From the NCBI RefSeq assembly GCF_018294505.1, contig NC_057797.1, positions 128,776,051-128,840,050 of the forward strand: DNA of 64,000 bases, in the 5' to 3' direction. The translations under genes and the position numbers were made by a program. Numbering within the stretch: position 1 is the first letter of the stretch; each line of letters starts with the position of its first letter. The notes beneath the pieces are model-generated. The model was not told where the DNA came from and did no database searches. It worked only from the letters and a program-made list of their open reading frames with translations. This DNA comes from Triticum aestivum. Taxonomy: Eukaryota; Streptophyta; Magnoliopsida; Poales; Poaceae. This document shows positions 31,830 to 44,285 of this stretch, piece after piece.

Positions 31830-34470
31830 AATAGACGATCGCCCAGGCTTCTTGGTTTATCCTTTTCCTTCAAAAGCTCCACATAGTCACCTGTCAGAAT
31901 AACACTTCAGTATACCAAGAAATGAGTTCACGTGTTTATAGTTAAACATCCCTTCATGATCATCTATTTGCTTATTAGATTTAAGAAAAAACTCAGATGA
32001 GTATTAGATCAATACTCTGCAACCACAACTGAATTGGCATTGCCATCATCATTGTTGCAGACCTGCAGTCCTCATGCAATCACACACACCACCGTCATCA
32101 CAAGGGCATTCATGCCATGGTAACTGTGTATTTAAAAGAAAAACGATAATCAAAATAGGGCCTTGGTGTTTCTTTTTCATGCTCAGACATGAACATGGCC
32201 ACAAAAAGGGGTTTGGCACGCCCTATTAACCCTTTAGAAACTCCCCTACCCATAAGTAAGACCATCTATGATTACGCAACCTTCCATATATAGCCTAGAT
32301 AAATGATGAAACCAATTGAAGATCCTCTGCATGCATATAAATTGTAGAAGAAAAGTTTTGGTAAAAAAATCACAACAAACTAACTTTAGAATGTTGCAAA
32401 TGTACTGGCGCCCAGTCACAGTATATATGCAATTATGCACGAGTCTATGATTCTGACACAAGGATCAAATAGACAACAATTTGGAGCATGGTGTTGTGTG
32501 ACATCTCACAAAGTGAATGAATGAATTTTCGATTGTTACAGAAAATTGCATATATAGATTTTCAATGTAAAAACGAACTTTATGCCCATGTTATTTGTAC
32601 ATACATAATGTCTTTCTTGGTTCCCGAAGAGGTTCAGTATAACCATCCTAAGTAAGCAATCGAACATACCTTGAATCACTTTAGCAAAAATATTGCAGAC
32701 GGAAGTAAGTCCAGCCCATGTCTTATCAACTGCAAAAAGATTCCTCAGGCAAAACTTGCAAAAAATGATCACCCTCATATCTACTGTTTGATATCAACAA
32801 TCTCCTGAAACATGTCATCAGACAAACCATTTTTGGTTCAGTTTGAAGGCATGGCCAAAATGAAGAGTACTGTGATATAAAAGGAAACAAAAACATCATA
32901 GACATAGGAACACTATGCATGCTGAACAATTATATGGGTCTGACATATGGAGTTAGCAGTTTCCCTAAAACAACAACTTTCTGAATATTATTGTCTCGAC
33001 ATTATGCCCACAAAAGGAAAGAGAAACCTTATGTAAACAAAATATTACAGTGGACAAACAAAGAGTTTTTCAGAAAAAGGAACACTTCCCAGGAAACTTA
33101 CAGTCCTTGAAGAAAGGATAACCTTCCTACAAATACACCATCCAATGCAGGTACATACAGTTTTCATTGTGAACAAATGATGCAACATACAGATTCAGGC
33201 CAATGCGACAAAATGTCCAGTGAGAAGTTCATTGAAACTTTGAAAGGCAATCATTTTTTATCAACAAGTTAGTACAAGGTTGCTACAATGTGCTTCCAAT
33301 GTCAGGATACTTCAACACCTAAAATCAAAGTTGCTACAGTCTACTAAATGATTTTTAACCAAACTATACAATTAGTGGTCCAGCCATAAATATTATTATT
33401 TTTTGCATCATGAAGAGTCGTATATGAAGTACCTTTGGAATTCTGCATAGAGAAACAACATGTACTGTACAATCAAACTTGATTCTTCTTGGGATAAGCC
33501 AATGTTCAAGCTCCAAGGCTTACAGATATGTTTTAGTTAAAGCCGCAACATCTTTTGAATGGCACACATAAAAATCGATAATTCCATTGTGCAGTCATCA
33601 AGTCTAGTAAGTTCTCTTTTTTGCCATTAACTTCGTGAACTTGAGGTGTCCGATTTCTGCTTGTCGATGTTAGCTTGCCTCAATGTGTATGCTACAACAA
33701 AACATTAGGTGAAAATCTATCCATCTACAAATGTTCAGCATTTCCATTGGAAGAATTGTACAAAGCAAAACAAAATGAAACCCAATAAGCCAAACTCGTG
33801 CACAAGATTCAACCTCTATTTCAGGTAGCTAGTAGCTATCAATTGAATATTTGTACGCATCAGTGAGAGTTCCTTAAATACCAGATCGAGCAATATCAAT
33901 TTCTATGTGCAGTTGCAAGACATTAATCCTGTAGTATTAAATACCTGGTCCAGAGGCATGTGGCGACCTGGATTGGGAGCGGCAAGATGTAGCAAAGAGC
34001 GAGCTGGATGGGGAGTCCCAGACTCCTAGTGGTGCTTGCTGTAAGGTGAGACGGGCGGCGAGCCAAGTGGCCGGCCACAAGCTTGGCAGCAGACCCGGAC
34101 GGAGACCTCGTCCGGCTCAGCGGCGGCCCAAGCGTCGCCCTCCTCGTGCAGTGTAGCGGCGAACTGCTGCCCAATACGGCAATACGGCGACCCAGCGTCC
34201 TGTGCCGAGGAAGAGGAAGAAAGGGTCAGGGAGGAGACGTGAGAGTGCAGCGTCGACCAGACTAAGGGAGCACCCTCACTGGAATCAACCGCACGGGGCG
34301 GCGGCCGGGCACGGCACGTATCCCTCTTCGCCGGTGAGACGCGGGGAGGGGGAGGCATGCGAGAGCCGCCTGTCGCGTGAGTTTCGTTCGAGGGAGGGGC
34401 GGCGGCGGCGGGCGCGTGGGGGTCGTGCGAGAGAAGAGGCAGGAGCGGTTTGTTTTTCTTTTTTTTAAGG
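31830..34470 (-). ncRNA. Possible spliced transcript on the minus strand, coding status unclear
   Basis: A GC-rich first-exon-like stretch (about 34470-33948) ends at CTCTGGACCAG|GTATTTAA. Further exon-like pieces follow: near 33692 (TTGTTGTAG|CATACAC), about 32750-32670 (reading FCLRNLFAVDKTWAGLTSV, ending CAAG|GTATGTTC) and about 31895-31830 (TCTGACAG|GTGACTATG, reading DYVELLKEKDKPRSLGDRLL). The pieces do not join into one frame I can defend, and I recognise no family. It could be a long non-coding RNA or a decayed gene. Confidence 0.25.
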
Positions 34471-36093
34471 GCGAGTGGAGGTGGGCAGCGGGGAGACCGG
34501 CGTTTGTTTAGCGTTAAACACGGGATGATTTTGAGCCCTATGATCTGCTGGATTAATGGATAGGATGAATTGGTTCTCCGCCCTCTCGTGTTTTTATAGT
34601 GATAGTAGATAGTAGACTAGTTGATCAACTTGCGCCGGGACATGATCAGGTAGCACATGGCTCCACCTTTTGGTTGCCTTTCCCTTGGTCTGCCCCCAAA
34701 GCCATTCCACGCGCGCATTTAGCGGCCAAAACGAGTAGTCCACAAGCTAAGTGCATGGACCTTACGGTTCACTCTTCTGTTTATAGTTTATTATATGCAA
34801 CAGGTAGAATGCTCTCTTGCTGTTTCCGGTCAAGAAAATATTGTTGTTTTTTCACCAAAAAATGCTTCCTGAGCTTTCTTCTCTCATTTTTCCATGCCGA
34901 CTGAGCTTTCCTCTGACCAGCTCAACATTCTTCCAAACAGTGCTATCAGGAGACATGCCACAAGACTAACCAGCACAAGGTTTTGACAAAGCCAAGGCAT
35001 AATATTCCCACATAGTAATAACATAACAAAAGCAAATTCAAAAGGTTGAAGAAGGGGAGGCAGGAAGCTGCGAGGATGTGCACCGCATCATCGTCAATCT
35101 CACCAGCATCCCTCTGCGCCGCGGTCTTATATTAGCAAGCACACAAACATAAAATACACACAAGTTGAAGTAGAAAGGCAAGCAAGTTGCGCCGACATGG
35201 GCCCCACCCCTTGCAACTTCCAAACAACTTCCTGTGGTTTTGTCACGCATCTTTCCTTGCTTTGCTTTAGCTGTCAACCAGGATCCTATCACCTCCCCAA
35301 TTCTCACATGTGCTCCTGCCTTTTGGTTAAAGAATTAGGCAGGAGGGGGGTGACAAGTCTTGCCTTGTGCATCCGTCTTCCTCTCACACCCTATCCTCAG
35401 CTGGACAACGCCATCCAACCTACCCGGGATCTGCCTGACCCTCCCGTGCTGCTCTGTATTTGCATGATTGGTTACACAACTATAGACGAAAGCAACTTTA
35501 CAATAGACCAAAATAGATCATTGCTTGTGTTTGTAGAGAATTAGATGCCATATCACTTGTTGACTACAGGCGGAATTTGTTTCCTTAGTTATATTAGCCT
35601 GTCCATGGAAAATCATTATCCATCGCCTCGACAAAACTCCCTCCCATGAACAAACAGAATAAGAACTCATAAAGATCTGAGAACCGAATCATGTAAACAT
35701 ACAGCCACGGGAATACAAACATAATATGAATCCATTACAATCACTTGCTTTTACAAATCAAGGATAAAACTCAATGACAATACGGAATGATCAGAGTTCA
35801 CATATAGGATACAGCTATGTTTCTTTGCACTAACTTTTTTTCCTTAGCATGGCCAACTCAATATCACCATGTGTTAACATGCCAAAACTTCTCTCGGGCT
35901 TCGGGCACCGGTCATCATCATTTGCTACTTCTCTTTACATCGGAACTATGGAGGCGAATAACATAGAACCATAACCTAAAACAAAACGCTAGAACATGAT
36001 ATGGGATAAAATATTCATGACTTGTTGATACTCTAAGGACAAAGCACATTTCACATATTTCTGGTAAGGGCATAAGGCTTCTTTCATGCCGCC

Positions 36094-37750
36094 TTATTGG
36101 TTTGGCTTCAGGGCGGCATTCGGCCCCAGTCCAAGCCATGGCTGGTTCTCAAACTCCTTCTTGACTGGTGTTGCATCAGAAGGAGAAGCTTGATATGGTG
36201 CCTTTGCATGCAGACTATACGAAAACAAAAGCACAAGTTAGATCCATAAACTGTGGTGGTGAGAAAAGATGATCATGAGATCATGAGTTCATTGACAGCA
36301 AAAGCAACTTACCGATCCTTTCTCTTCTCAAGGAATCGGTGAAGTGACGCCTTTCTAGCAATTGGCAGATCTACAAGACAGAAAAGATTTTGTCAATAAT
36401 CAACACAATAAGAACAAGCAACGTACATGTCAAACAACGCAATGGATATGTACAACAAATCACTGGGTAATTACCAGAAGCATTCGGACGAGCAGACTTG
36501 TGAGCATTAACCGGATCACTAGGCAAACTACTTGCCGGGGCCAGCACGGCCGTCTGGACCTTGGCGGTGTCTGCAGCAGTTGTGGTCGCAGAGACGTTCT
36601 GAACAACAGGGCTGCCCTTGCCAGCCAACTGCATCAGGCCCTTTGCCTTGTCGGCTGGGAAATCGTTGAACACGAGCACCTTCCCACCATAGAAGATGGT
36701 CAGCTGGCTCTTGTCTTCCTCCCTGAAATTTATGTGCACACAGCAATTAAGTACACTTGCAGACTACTCTTCAGTTTTGCACTAGCTGCCTAACCAATTT
36801 TCACAAGCAAGGGGAAATGTTCTCTGGGAAACCGTATTTTTTATTCATGTACAAACAAACTCACCTCGATCAGTCGCTTTGTATCAATAAGGATACGGTT
36901 TAAGGTCGAATAGCTACGCTTTGGAGCATGAGCAAACCTAGTACTATTATAACTCGGAGCATGGATGGTTGATTGCTCCATCCCAAGAAGAAATCATCTC
37001 AACCCAGGGAGCAGTTGGTTGCAAATATTAAAATCGGTTAATTACAATCACTCTCAGCTAGATTTCAGGCCTTGCATAATCCAGTACGGTTCAGATAAAC
37101 CGAACAGATAGAAAGGTTTCTCCACTCGCCATCTGACTTTTATCTGTATGTATGGATTCTGACTTGCACTAGCGTAAGGCTAAAAATGGAGCAGAGAAAA
37201 GTGGCACGGTCAAATACCTGGTAGCATCAGGGGCGGCGGCGTCCTGCAGGCCGGCGCTCTGCGGGAAGAGCTCCATGGTCTCCTTCTTCCTGCCGGCCTC
37301 CTCGCCCTCCGCCCCGGGCAAAGTGCTCTTCGTGTCCGCCGCCATGTGAGCCTCGGCCTCACCTGAAACCCAATCAAAGCCTCAGATCAGAGAGCTGGAT
37401 TTCTCAATTCACTCCACCAGCCACCAAATTCCAGACCAGATCGACGCGACGAGGACCTTCGTCCCCAAAATCGGGAAAACAGACTCAGATCTCGCGCGGA
37501 ATCCCCCCAGAGGACAGAAACTTTTTCCCACGAATCGGAACGCAACCTCCCCCAACCAAATAAATAAATAAACAAACAGCGAACAGCTCTGGTGAAGCGC
37601 CCAAATCCCGAAACACGGCCCCTCACCCTTGTTGATTCCGAGGCCGAGCTCGGCGGCGGCGGCGCCGTTCTGGCGGACGTAGCGGCTGAGCAGGCTGCAG
37701 GCCATGGCGAAGCTGGTCGCCCTCTCCCCCTGCCTCGCGGAAGCCGCCAT
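36094..37750 (-). CDS. JAZ: JAZ/TIFY jasmonate-signalling repressor (TIFY11-like), with a 1-bp frameshift as sequenced
   Basis: Jasmonate ZIM-domain proteins repress MYC-type factors in the nucleus and are degraded through COI1. Exons: 37750-37627, 37363-37218, 36722-36475, 36370-36313, 36214-36094, all GT..AG. Exon 1 has the TIFY11-type start (MAASARQGERATSF, ACSLLSRYVRQNG). Exon 2 has KKETMELFPQSAG. Exon 3 has the TIFY domain (SQLTIFYGGKVLVFNDFPAD, KAKGLMQLA). Exon 4 is the Jas motif with degron (LPIARKASLHRFLEKRKDR). Exon 5 ends WLGLGPNAALKPNQ. Exon lengths sum to 697 nt, one too many. Exon 2 has A4 at 37320-37323 (plus strand), which shifts the frame and gives a TGA at 37227-37229. From the ATG at 37276 in exon 2 the frame is open to the end (161 residues, TIFY and Jas intact). 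I chose the ATG at 37750 over the one at 37804 by family similarity. Confidence 0.88.
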
Positions 37751-37960
37751 CTCCGGTCTCTCTCTCCCTAAGCTCCACCTCCGAACCGCCTCCCCTTCCC
37801 CCAAACAAACCTCAATAGCGCAGACGGAATCGCAAACGGAATCGGCCGAGCTCGCCCGTGGTGCTAGCCTCGCGGCGGTGGTGGGTGGTTGGCTCGCCTT
37901 CCTCGTGCTGTCTGTCTGTCGTGCGGTGCGGGATGGTATGGTGGTGTGCCGTGTGCGTAC

Positions 37961-38136
37961 GCGCTTATAAGGGAAGGACGCGGTTTCTGGCTAAGCAAAA
38001 TTGAAATCCAGCCCCCGCGGTGGAAAACGGATTAATCTAGTGCGAGCGTGGGTGCCATCTCGATGGTTGGATTAGTTTAGCGCATTTATTAAGCGGGGCG
38101 GAGGGACCGCGATGATTGCGGGAAATTTCGCACGTG
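37961..38136 (-). promoter_or_regulatory. JAZ promoter: TATA-like box and G-box
   Basis: A TATA-like CTTATAAG at about 37963-37971 lies about 215 bp upstream of the start codon. A palindromic G-box CACGTG at 38131-38136 lies about 165 bp further upstream. MYC2-type bHLH factors bind G-boxes, and JAZ genes are known to be induced by jasmonate through them, which fits negative feedback. Function here is inference. Confidence 0.5.
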
Positions 38137-38690
38137 GTTCGTGTGGAGGAGGGGGAGGTGGGGCTTTCACGGCCGGCACCTTTCGAAATTCTCTTTCCTT
38201 CTTTCTCTCTCTCTTGCTTGGTTGGGTTGATTTTTTCACCCGCGGGTGGGGGCCCCGCCGTCCCCATGTGCGCGTGCTTAACCACCGTGCGGAATGCGAT
38301 CGTGGCTGTACTGTGGCGCGGCACGAGCGCCTGGCGCTTGCCTGTTTGGTCAGATCCGGGTTTTGACCTCACACTGCCCCATCACTGTTCCCTCGTGACT
38401 CCTACGAGTAGCATTTCTCTCAATCTTGCTCTCCCTCAAATATCTCTTAGCGCTGTGAAAGTAAGTTATAAGACTAGTACTGTACCATGCATAACTTCGT
38501 AAAACTTCATAACATATCTGTCTGTGGTATCATGCAAGTCTTAGTTCATGTACATGTAGGCTCATTTTGATTCGAGGTGCGTTATGTTATGATAATGTAT
38601 TATGTTACCTCTTATCATTAACTACTTGTCGTATAAACAAACATATGCTGGGTGTGTTACGTTACTAGCTAAGTTATTTCTACTATAACG
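38137..38690. other. Distal JAZ upstream region, no gene seen
   Basis: Contains a pyrimidine-rich CTTTCTCTCTCTCTTGC stretch (about 38200) and otherwise unremarkable sequence. Confidence 0.5.
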
Positions 38691-38911
38691 AGCAGTAGAA
38701 ATTTTGCTCTTCCAATTTCCTTTAATAAAAATACCAACTTTATTCATTTGAAACAATAAGCACATCGCTTGCGAGAAAAGCTACAATTTCATTTACGGCC
38801 ACCTCAACCATTTAATAGGAGGGTGGAGTTAAGCCAACCTAGCAAGCCCATGGGCAACATTGTTTGCTACTCTATTAGAATGCTCGAACAATATTTTACA
38901 ATAGACATAAG
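38690..38911 (-). mobile_element. 3' end of a LINE-like element (RNase H-like domain tail)
   Basis: On the minus strand the reading SNRVANNVAHGLARLA followed by a stop is the end of a plant RNase H-like (RVT_3) domain, as found at the C-terminus of grass LINEs. The downstream AATAAAGTTGG-type sequence fits a 3' untranslated tail. The Copia element at 38912 is inserted just upstream of this motif. Confidence 0.45.
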
Positions 38912-40684
38912 TGTTGGAAATATGCCCTAGAGGCAATAATAAATTGGTTATTATTATATTTCCTTGTTCATGATAATCGTTTATTATTCATGCTATAATT
39001 GTATTGATAGAAAACTCAGATACATGTGTGGATACATAGACAACACCACGTTCCTAGTAAGCCTCTAGTTGACTGGCTCGTTGATCAATAGATGGTTATG
39101 GTTTCCTGACCATGGACATTGGATGTCGTTGATAACGGGATCACATCATTAGGAGAATGATGTGATGGACAAGACCCAATCCTAAGCCTAGCACAAAGAT
39201 CGTGTAGTTCGTATGCTAAAGCTTTTCTAATGTCAAGTATCATTTCCTTAGACCATGAGATTGTGCAACTCCCGGATACCGTAGGAGTGCTTTGGGTGTG
39301 CCAAACGTCACAACGTAACTGGGTGGCTATAAAGGTACACTACAGGTATCTCCGAAAGTGTCTGTTGGGTTGGCACGAATCGAGACTGGGATTTGTCACT
39401 CCGTGTAAACGGAGAGGTATCTCTGGGCCCACTCGGTAGGACATCATCATAATGTGCACAATGTGATCAAGGAGTTGATCACGGGATGATGTGTTATGGA
39501 ACGAGTAAAGAGACTTGCCGGTAACGAGATTGAATAAGGTATCGGGATACCGACGATCGAATCTCGGGCAAGTATCATACCGATGGACAAAGGGAATTGT
39601 ATACGGGATTGATTGAATCCTTGACATCGTGGTTCATCCGATGAGATCATCGTGGAACATGTGGGAGCCAACATGGGTATCCAGATCCCGCTGTTGGTTA
39701 TTGGCCGGAGAGGTGTCTCGGTCATGTCTGCATGGTTCCCGAACCCGTAGGGTCTACACACTTAAGGTTCGATGACGCTAGGGTTATAGGGAAAGTATGC
39801 ACGCGGTTACCGAATGTTGTTCGGAGTCCCGGATGAGATCCCGGACGTCACGAGGAGTTCCGGAATGGTCCGGAGGTAAAGATTGATATATAGCAAGTAT
39901 GGTTTTGGCCACCGGAAGTGTTTCGGGCATCACCGGTAGTGTACCGGGACCACCGAAGGGGTCCGGGGGTCCACCAGGTGGGGCCACCAGCCCTGGAGGC
40001 CTACATGGGCCAATAGTGGGAAGGGACCAGCCCCTAGGTGGGCTGGGGCGCCTCCCACCAAGGCCCAAGCCACCTCCAAGAGGGGAAGGGGGCAAACCCT
40101 AGGGCAGATGGGCCCTAAGGCCCACCCCAGGTGCGCCTCCCCCTCCCCTTGTGGCCGCCACCCAGATGGGATCTGGGGGCTACCGCCACCCCTAGGGAGG
40201 GAACCCTAGGTGGGGGCGCAGCCCCTCCCCTCCCCCTATATATACTTGAGGTTTGGGGGTGCCCAAGACACGCGATTCGATCTCCCTGTTGGCGCAGCCC
40301 TACCCCTCTCCCTCCTCGTCTCTCGTAGTGCTTGGCGAAGCCCTGCTGGAGTCCCGCGCTCCTCCACCACCACCACGCCGTCGTGCTGCTGCTGGATGGA
40401 GTCTTCCCCAACCTCTCCTTCTCCCCTTGCTGGATCAAGGCGTAGGAGACGTCACCGGGTTGTACGTGTGTTGAACGCGAAGGTGCCGTCCGTTCGGCAC
40501 TAGGATCATCGGTGATTTGGATCACGACGAGTACGACTCCATCAACCCCGTTCACTTGAACGCTTCCGCTTAGCGATCTACAAGGGTATGTAGATGCACT
40601 CTCCTTCCCTCGTTGCTAGATTACTCCATAGATTGATCTTGGTGATGCGTAGAAAATTTTAAATTTCTGCTACGTTCCCCAACA
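38912..40684 (+). repeat. 5' LTR of the complete Copia element
   Basis: Starts TGTTGGAAATATGCCC and ends CTACGTTCCCCAACA, with a TATA box (CCCTATATATACTTG) near 40240. The overlapping Pro/Gly-rich frames on both strands (39784-40555) come from GC-rich LTR sequence and recur identically in the 3' LTR. Confidence 0.95.
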
Positions 40685-42980
40685 GTGGCATCATGAGCTA
40701 TGTCTATGCGTAGTTTCTATGCACGAGTAGAACACAAGTTGTTGTGTGCGTCGAGTTTGTCAATTTGCTTGCCGTTACTAGTCTTATCTTGATTCGGCGG
40801 CATCGTGGGATGAAGCAGTCCGGACCGACCTTACACGTACTCTTACGTGAGACTGGTTCCACCGACTGACATGCACTAGTTGCATAAGGTGGCTAGCGGG
40901 TGTTTGTCTCTCCCACTTTAGTCGGATCGGATTTGATGAAAAGGGTCCTTATGAAGGGTAAATAGAAATTGGCATATCACGTTGTGGTTTTCGCGTAGGT
41001 AAGAAACGTTCTTGCTAGAAACCTATAGCAGCCACGTAAAAACTTGCAACAACAATTAGAGGACGTCTAACTTGTTTTTGCAGCATATGCCTTGTGATGT
41101 AATATGGCCAAAAGGATGTGATGAATGATATATGTGATGTATGAGATTGATCATGTTCTTGTAATAGGAATCACGACTTGCATGTCGATGAGTATGACAA
41201 CCGGCAGGAGCCATAAGAGTTGTCTTTATTTATTTATGACATGCGTGTCAACATAAACGTCATGTAATTACTTTACTTTATTGCTAAAGCGTTAGCCATA
41301 GTAGTAGAAATAATAGATGACGAGACAACTTCAAGAAGACACGATGATGGAGATCATGATGATGGAGATCATGGTGTCATGCCGGTGACAACGATGATCA
41401 TGGAGCCCCGAAGATGGAGATCAAAAGGAGCAAAATGATATTGGCCATATCATGTCACTATTTGATTGCATGTGATGTTTATCATGTTTTTGCATCTTAT
41501 TTGCTTAGAACGACGGTAGTAAATAAGATGATCCCTCATTAAAATTTCAAGAAAGTGTTCCCCCTAACTGTGCACCGTTGCGAAAGTTCGTCGTTTCGAA
41601 GCACCACGTGATGATCGGGTGTGATAGATTCTAATGTTCACATACAACGGGTGTAAGACAGATTTACACACGCGAAACACTTAGGTTGACTTGACGAGCC
41701 TAGCATGTACAGACATGGCCTCGGAACACAAGAGACCGAAAGGTCGAGCATGAGTCATATGGTAGATACGATCAACATGAAGATGTTCACCGATGATGAC
41801 TAGTCCGTCTCACGTGATGATCGGACACGGCCTAGTTGACTCGGATCATGTAATCACTTAGATGACTAGAGGGATGTCTATCTGAGTGGGAGTTCATAAG
41901 ATGAACTTAATTATCTTGAACATAGTCTAAATTGTCTTCGCAAATATGTTGTAGATAAATAGCTCACGTTGTAGCTCCCTATTTCAATACGTTCCTAGAG
42001 AAAGATTAAGTTGAAAGATATTGTAAGCAATGATGCGGACTAGGTCCGTAGTCCGAGGAGTGTCCTCACTGCTACATAGAAGGCTTACGTCTTTGGTGCA
42101 CCGCTCAATGTGCAAACCCCTACAACATCGTCTGTGGATGTTGTGAACACCTAACAGACACGCCCTGATGACTACTTGATAGTTTAGTGCACCATACTTT
42201 ACGGCTTAGAATCGGGATTAGAATGACGTTTTGAACGCCATAAGACATATGAGATGTTCAAAGAGCTGAAATTGGGATTTCAGGCTCATGCCCGTGTTGA
42301 GAGGTATGAGACCTCTGACAAGTTCTTTTGCCAACAAGATGGAGGAGAATAGCTCAGCTAGTGAGCATGTGCTCAGAATGTCTGGGTGCAACAATCACTT
42401 AAATCAAGTGGGAGTTAAACTTCCGGATAAGATAGTGATTGATAGAGTTCTCTAGACACTATCACTAAGCTACCAGATCTTCGTGATGAACTATGACATG
42501 CAAGGGATGGAGTTGATCCCGGAGCTGTTCGCGGTGCTTAAGACCGCAAAAGGTAGAAATCAAAGAAGGAGCATCAAGTGTTGATGGTTTAACAAGACCA
42601 CTGGTTTCAAGAAGGGCAAGGGCTAGAAGGGAAACTTCATGGATGGTAAACCAGTTGCCGCTCCAGTGAAGGAACCCAAGGTTGAACCCAAACCCGAGAC
42701 TAAGTGCTTATATTGTAAGGGGACGGTCACTGGTAGCGGAATTACCCCAAATGCATGGTAGATAAGAAGGCTGGCAACTTCAACAAAGTATATACGTGTT
42801 ATTAATGTGTACCTCGCTAGTACTCCTGGTAGCACCTGGGTATTGGATACCGGTTCAGTTGCTATTACTGGTGACTTGAAGCAAAAGCTACGGACTAAAC
42901 GGAGACTGGCTAAGGGCGAGGTGACGATGTGTGTTGGAAGTGTTTCCAAAGTTGATGAGATCACCATCGCACGCTCCATC
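40685..42980 (+). pseudogene. Leader and decayed gag of the Copia element
   Basis: About 1.3 kb of leader is followed by gag in short frames. A zinc-knuckle remnant is readable near 42706-42760 (CLYCKG ... RNYPKC), with an indel in the middle. Near 42830-42990 the protease-side reading STWVLDTGSVA, then an EVTMCVGSVSKVDE-like segment, is visible; the D-T-G of a retropepsin is intact. Confidence 0.7.
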
Positions 42981-42997
42981 TGCCTTAGGGATTAGTA

Positions 42998-44183
42998 TTG
43001 AACCTAGATAAATGTTATCAGGTGTCTACGTTGAGCATGAATATGATTAGATCATGTTCATTGCAATATGGTCATTCATTTAAGTTAGAGAATAATGGTT
43101 ATTCTGTTTACATGAATGATACCTTTCATGGTCATGCACCCTATGTGAATGGTTCACTGAATCTCGGTCGTGGTAATACACATGTTCACGCCAAAAGATG
43201 TAGAGTTAATAATGAAAGTACCACTTTCTTGTGGCACTGCCGCTTAGGTCATATTGGCGTAAGATGCATGAAGAAACTCCATGTCGATGGATGTTTGGAG
43301 TCACTTGATTTTGAATCGCTTGACACATGTGAGCCATGCCTCATGGGCAGGATGACTAAGACCCCGTTTTCAGGTACAATGAAACAGGCAAGTGACTTGT
43401 TGGAGATCATGCATGCTGATGCGTGTGATCCAATGAGAATTGAAGCATGCAGTGGATATCGCTATTTTCTCATCTTCACTGACGATTTGAGTAGATATAG
43501 GTATATCTACTTAAAGAAGCACAAGTCTGAAACGTTTGAAAAGTTCAAGCAATTTTAGAGTGAAGTTAAGAATCATCATAACAATAAGATCATGTTCCTA
43601 CGATCTGATCAAAAGGGGATTTTCTGAGTTATGAGTTTGGCAATCACTTAAGACATTATGGAATTGTTTCACAGTTGAAGCCACCTGGAACACCACAAGG
43701 TAATGGTGTATCCGGACGTCGTAATCGAACACTATGAGATACGGTGCGATCTATGATGTCTCTTACCAATCTACCGTTTTCATTTTGAGGTTATGCGTTA
43801 GAGACAGCTGCATTCACTTTAGATAGGACACCATCTAAGTCCGTTGAGACGATGTCGTATGAACATTGGTTTGGCAAGAAACCAAAGTTGTCGTTTCTTA
43901 ATGTTTGGGGCTGCGATGCTTAAGGCTTCAGTCGGAGAAGCTTGAACCCAAAGCGGACAAACACATCTTCATAGGATACCCAAAGGTGACAGTAGGGTAT
44001 ACCTTCTATCTCAGATCCGAGGGCAAATTGTTTGTCACTAAGAACGGGTCCTTTCTCGAGAAGGAGTTTCTCTCAAAAGAATTGAGTGGGAGGAAGATAG
44101 AACTTGATGAGGTTGTCGAACCTTTACTTCAACCAGAGAGTGATGCAACACAGTTTTCTGTGACACCTACGTCTGTTGAATAG
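42998..44183 (+). pseudogene. Copia integrase region (decayed)
   Basis: The frame at 42998-43558 has the H-H-C-C module (WHCRLGHIGVRCMKKLH, TCEPCLMGRMTKT) and the first part of the catalytic core (IMHADACDPMRIEACSGY, FTDDLSRYRYI), then a stop at QF-TAG. The rest of the core is in several frames. The segment at 43905-44183 (EKLEPKADKHIFIGYPK) is the region after the core. Confidence 0.8.
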
Positions 44184-44285
44184 GAAGTTAATGATAGTGA
44201 TCATGAAGCTTCGGATCAAGTTGCTATCGAACCCCGTAGGTCGACAAGGATATGTACTACTCCTGAGTGGTACGGTAATCCTGTC

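Larger units (their letters stand above)
29888..36090. other. AT-rich low-copy region without a firm gene
   Basis: About 6.2 kb with little repeat signature. I found no long conserved protein frame. It contains a 65-bp-spaced duplication (30314-30403) and exon-like pieces on the minus strand (31830-34470, listed separately). The part at 34600-36090 is the 3' flank of the JAZ gene and shows no further gene. Confidence 0.5.

Noticed and set aside
37409..37804. Longer JAZ first exon starting at 37804 and reading through intron 1
   Set aside because: The donor after GINKG and the family-type start MAASARQGERA favour the ATG at 37750 and splicing at 37626.
39784..40555. Pro/Gly-rich frames, repeated at 46633-47407
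   Set aside because: They are the same LTR sequence in the two LTRs of one Copia element.
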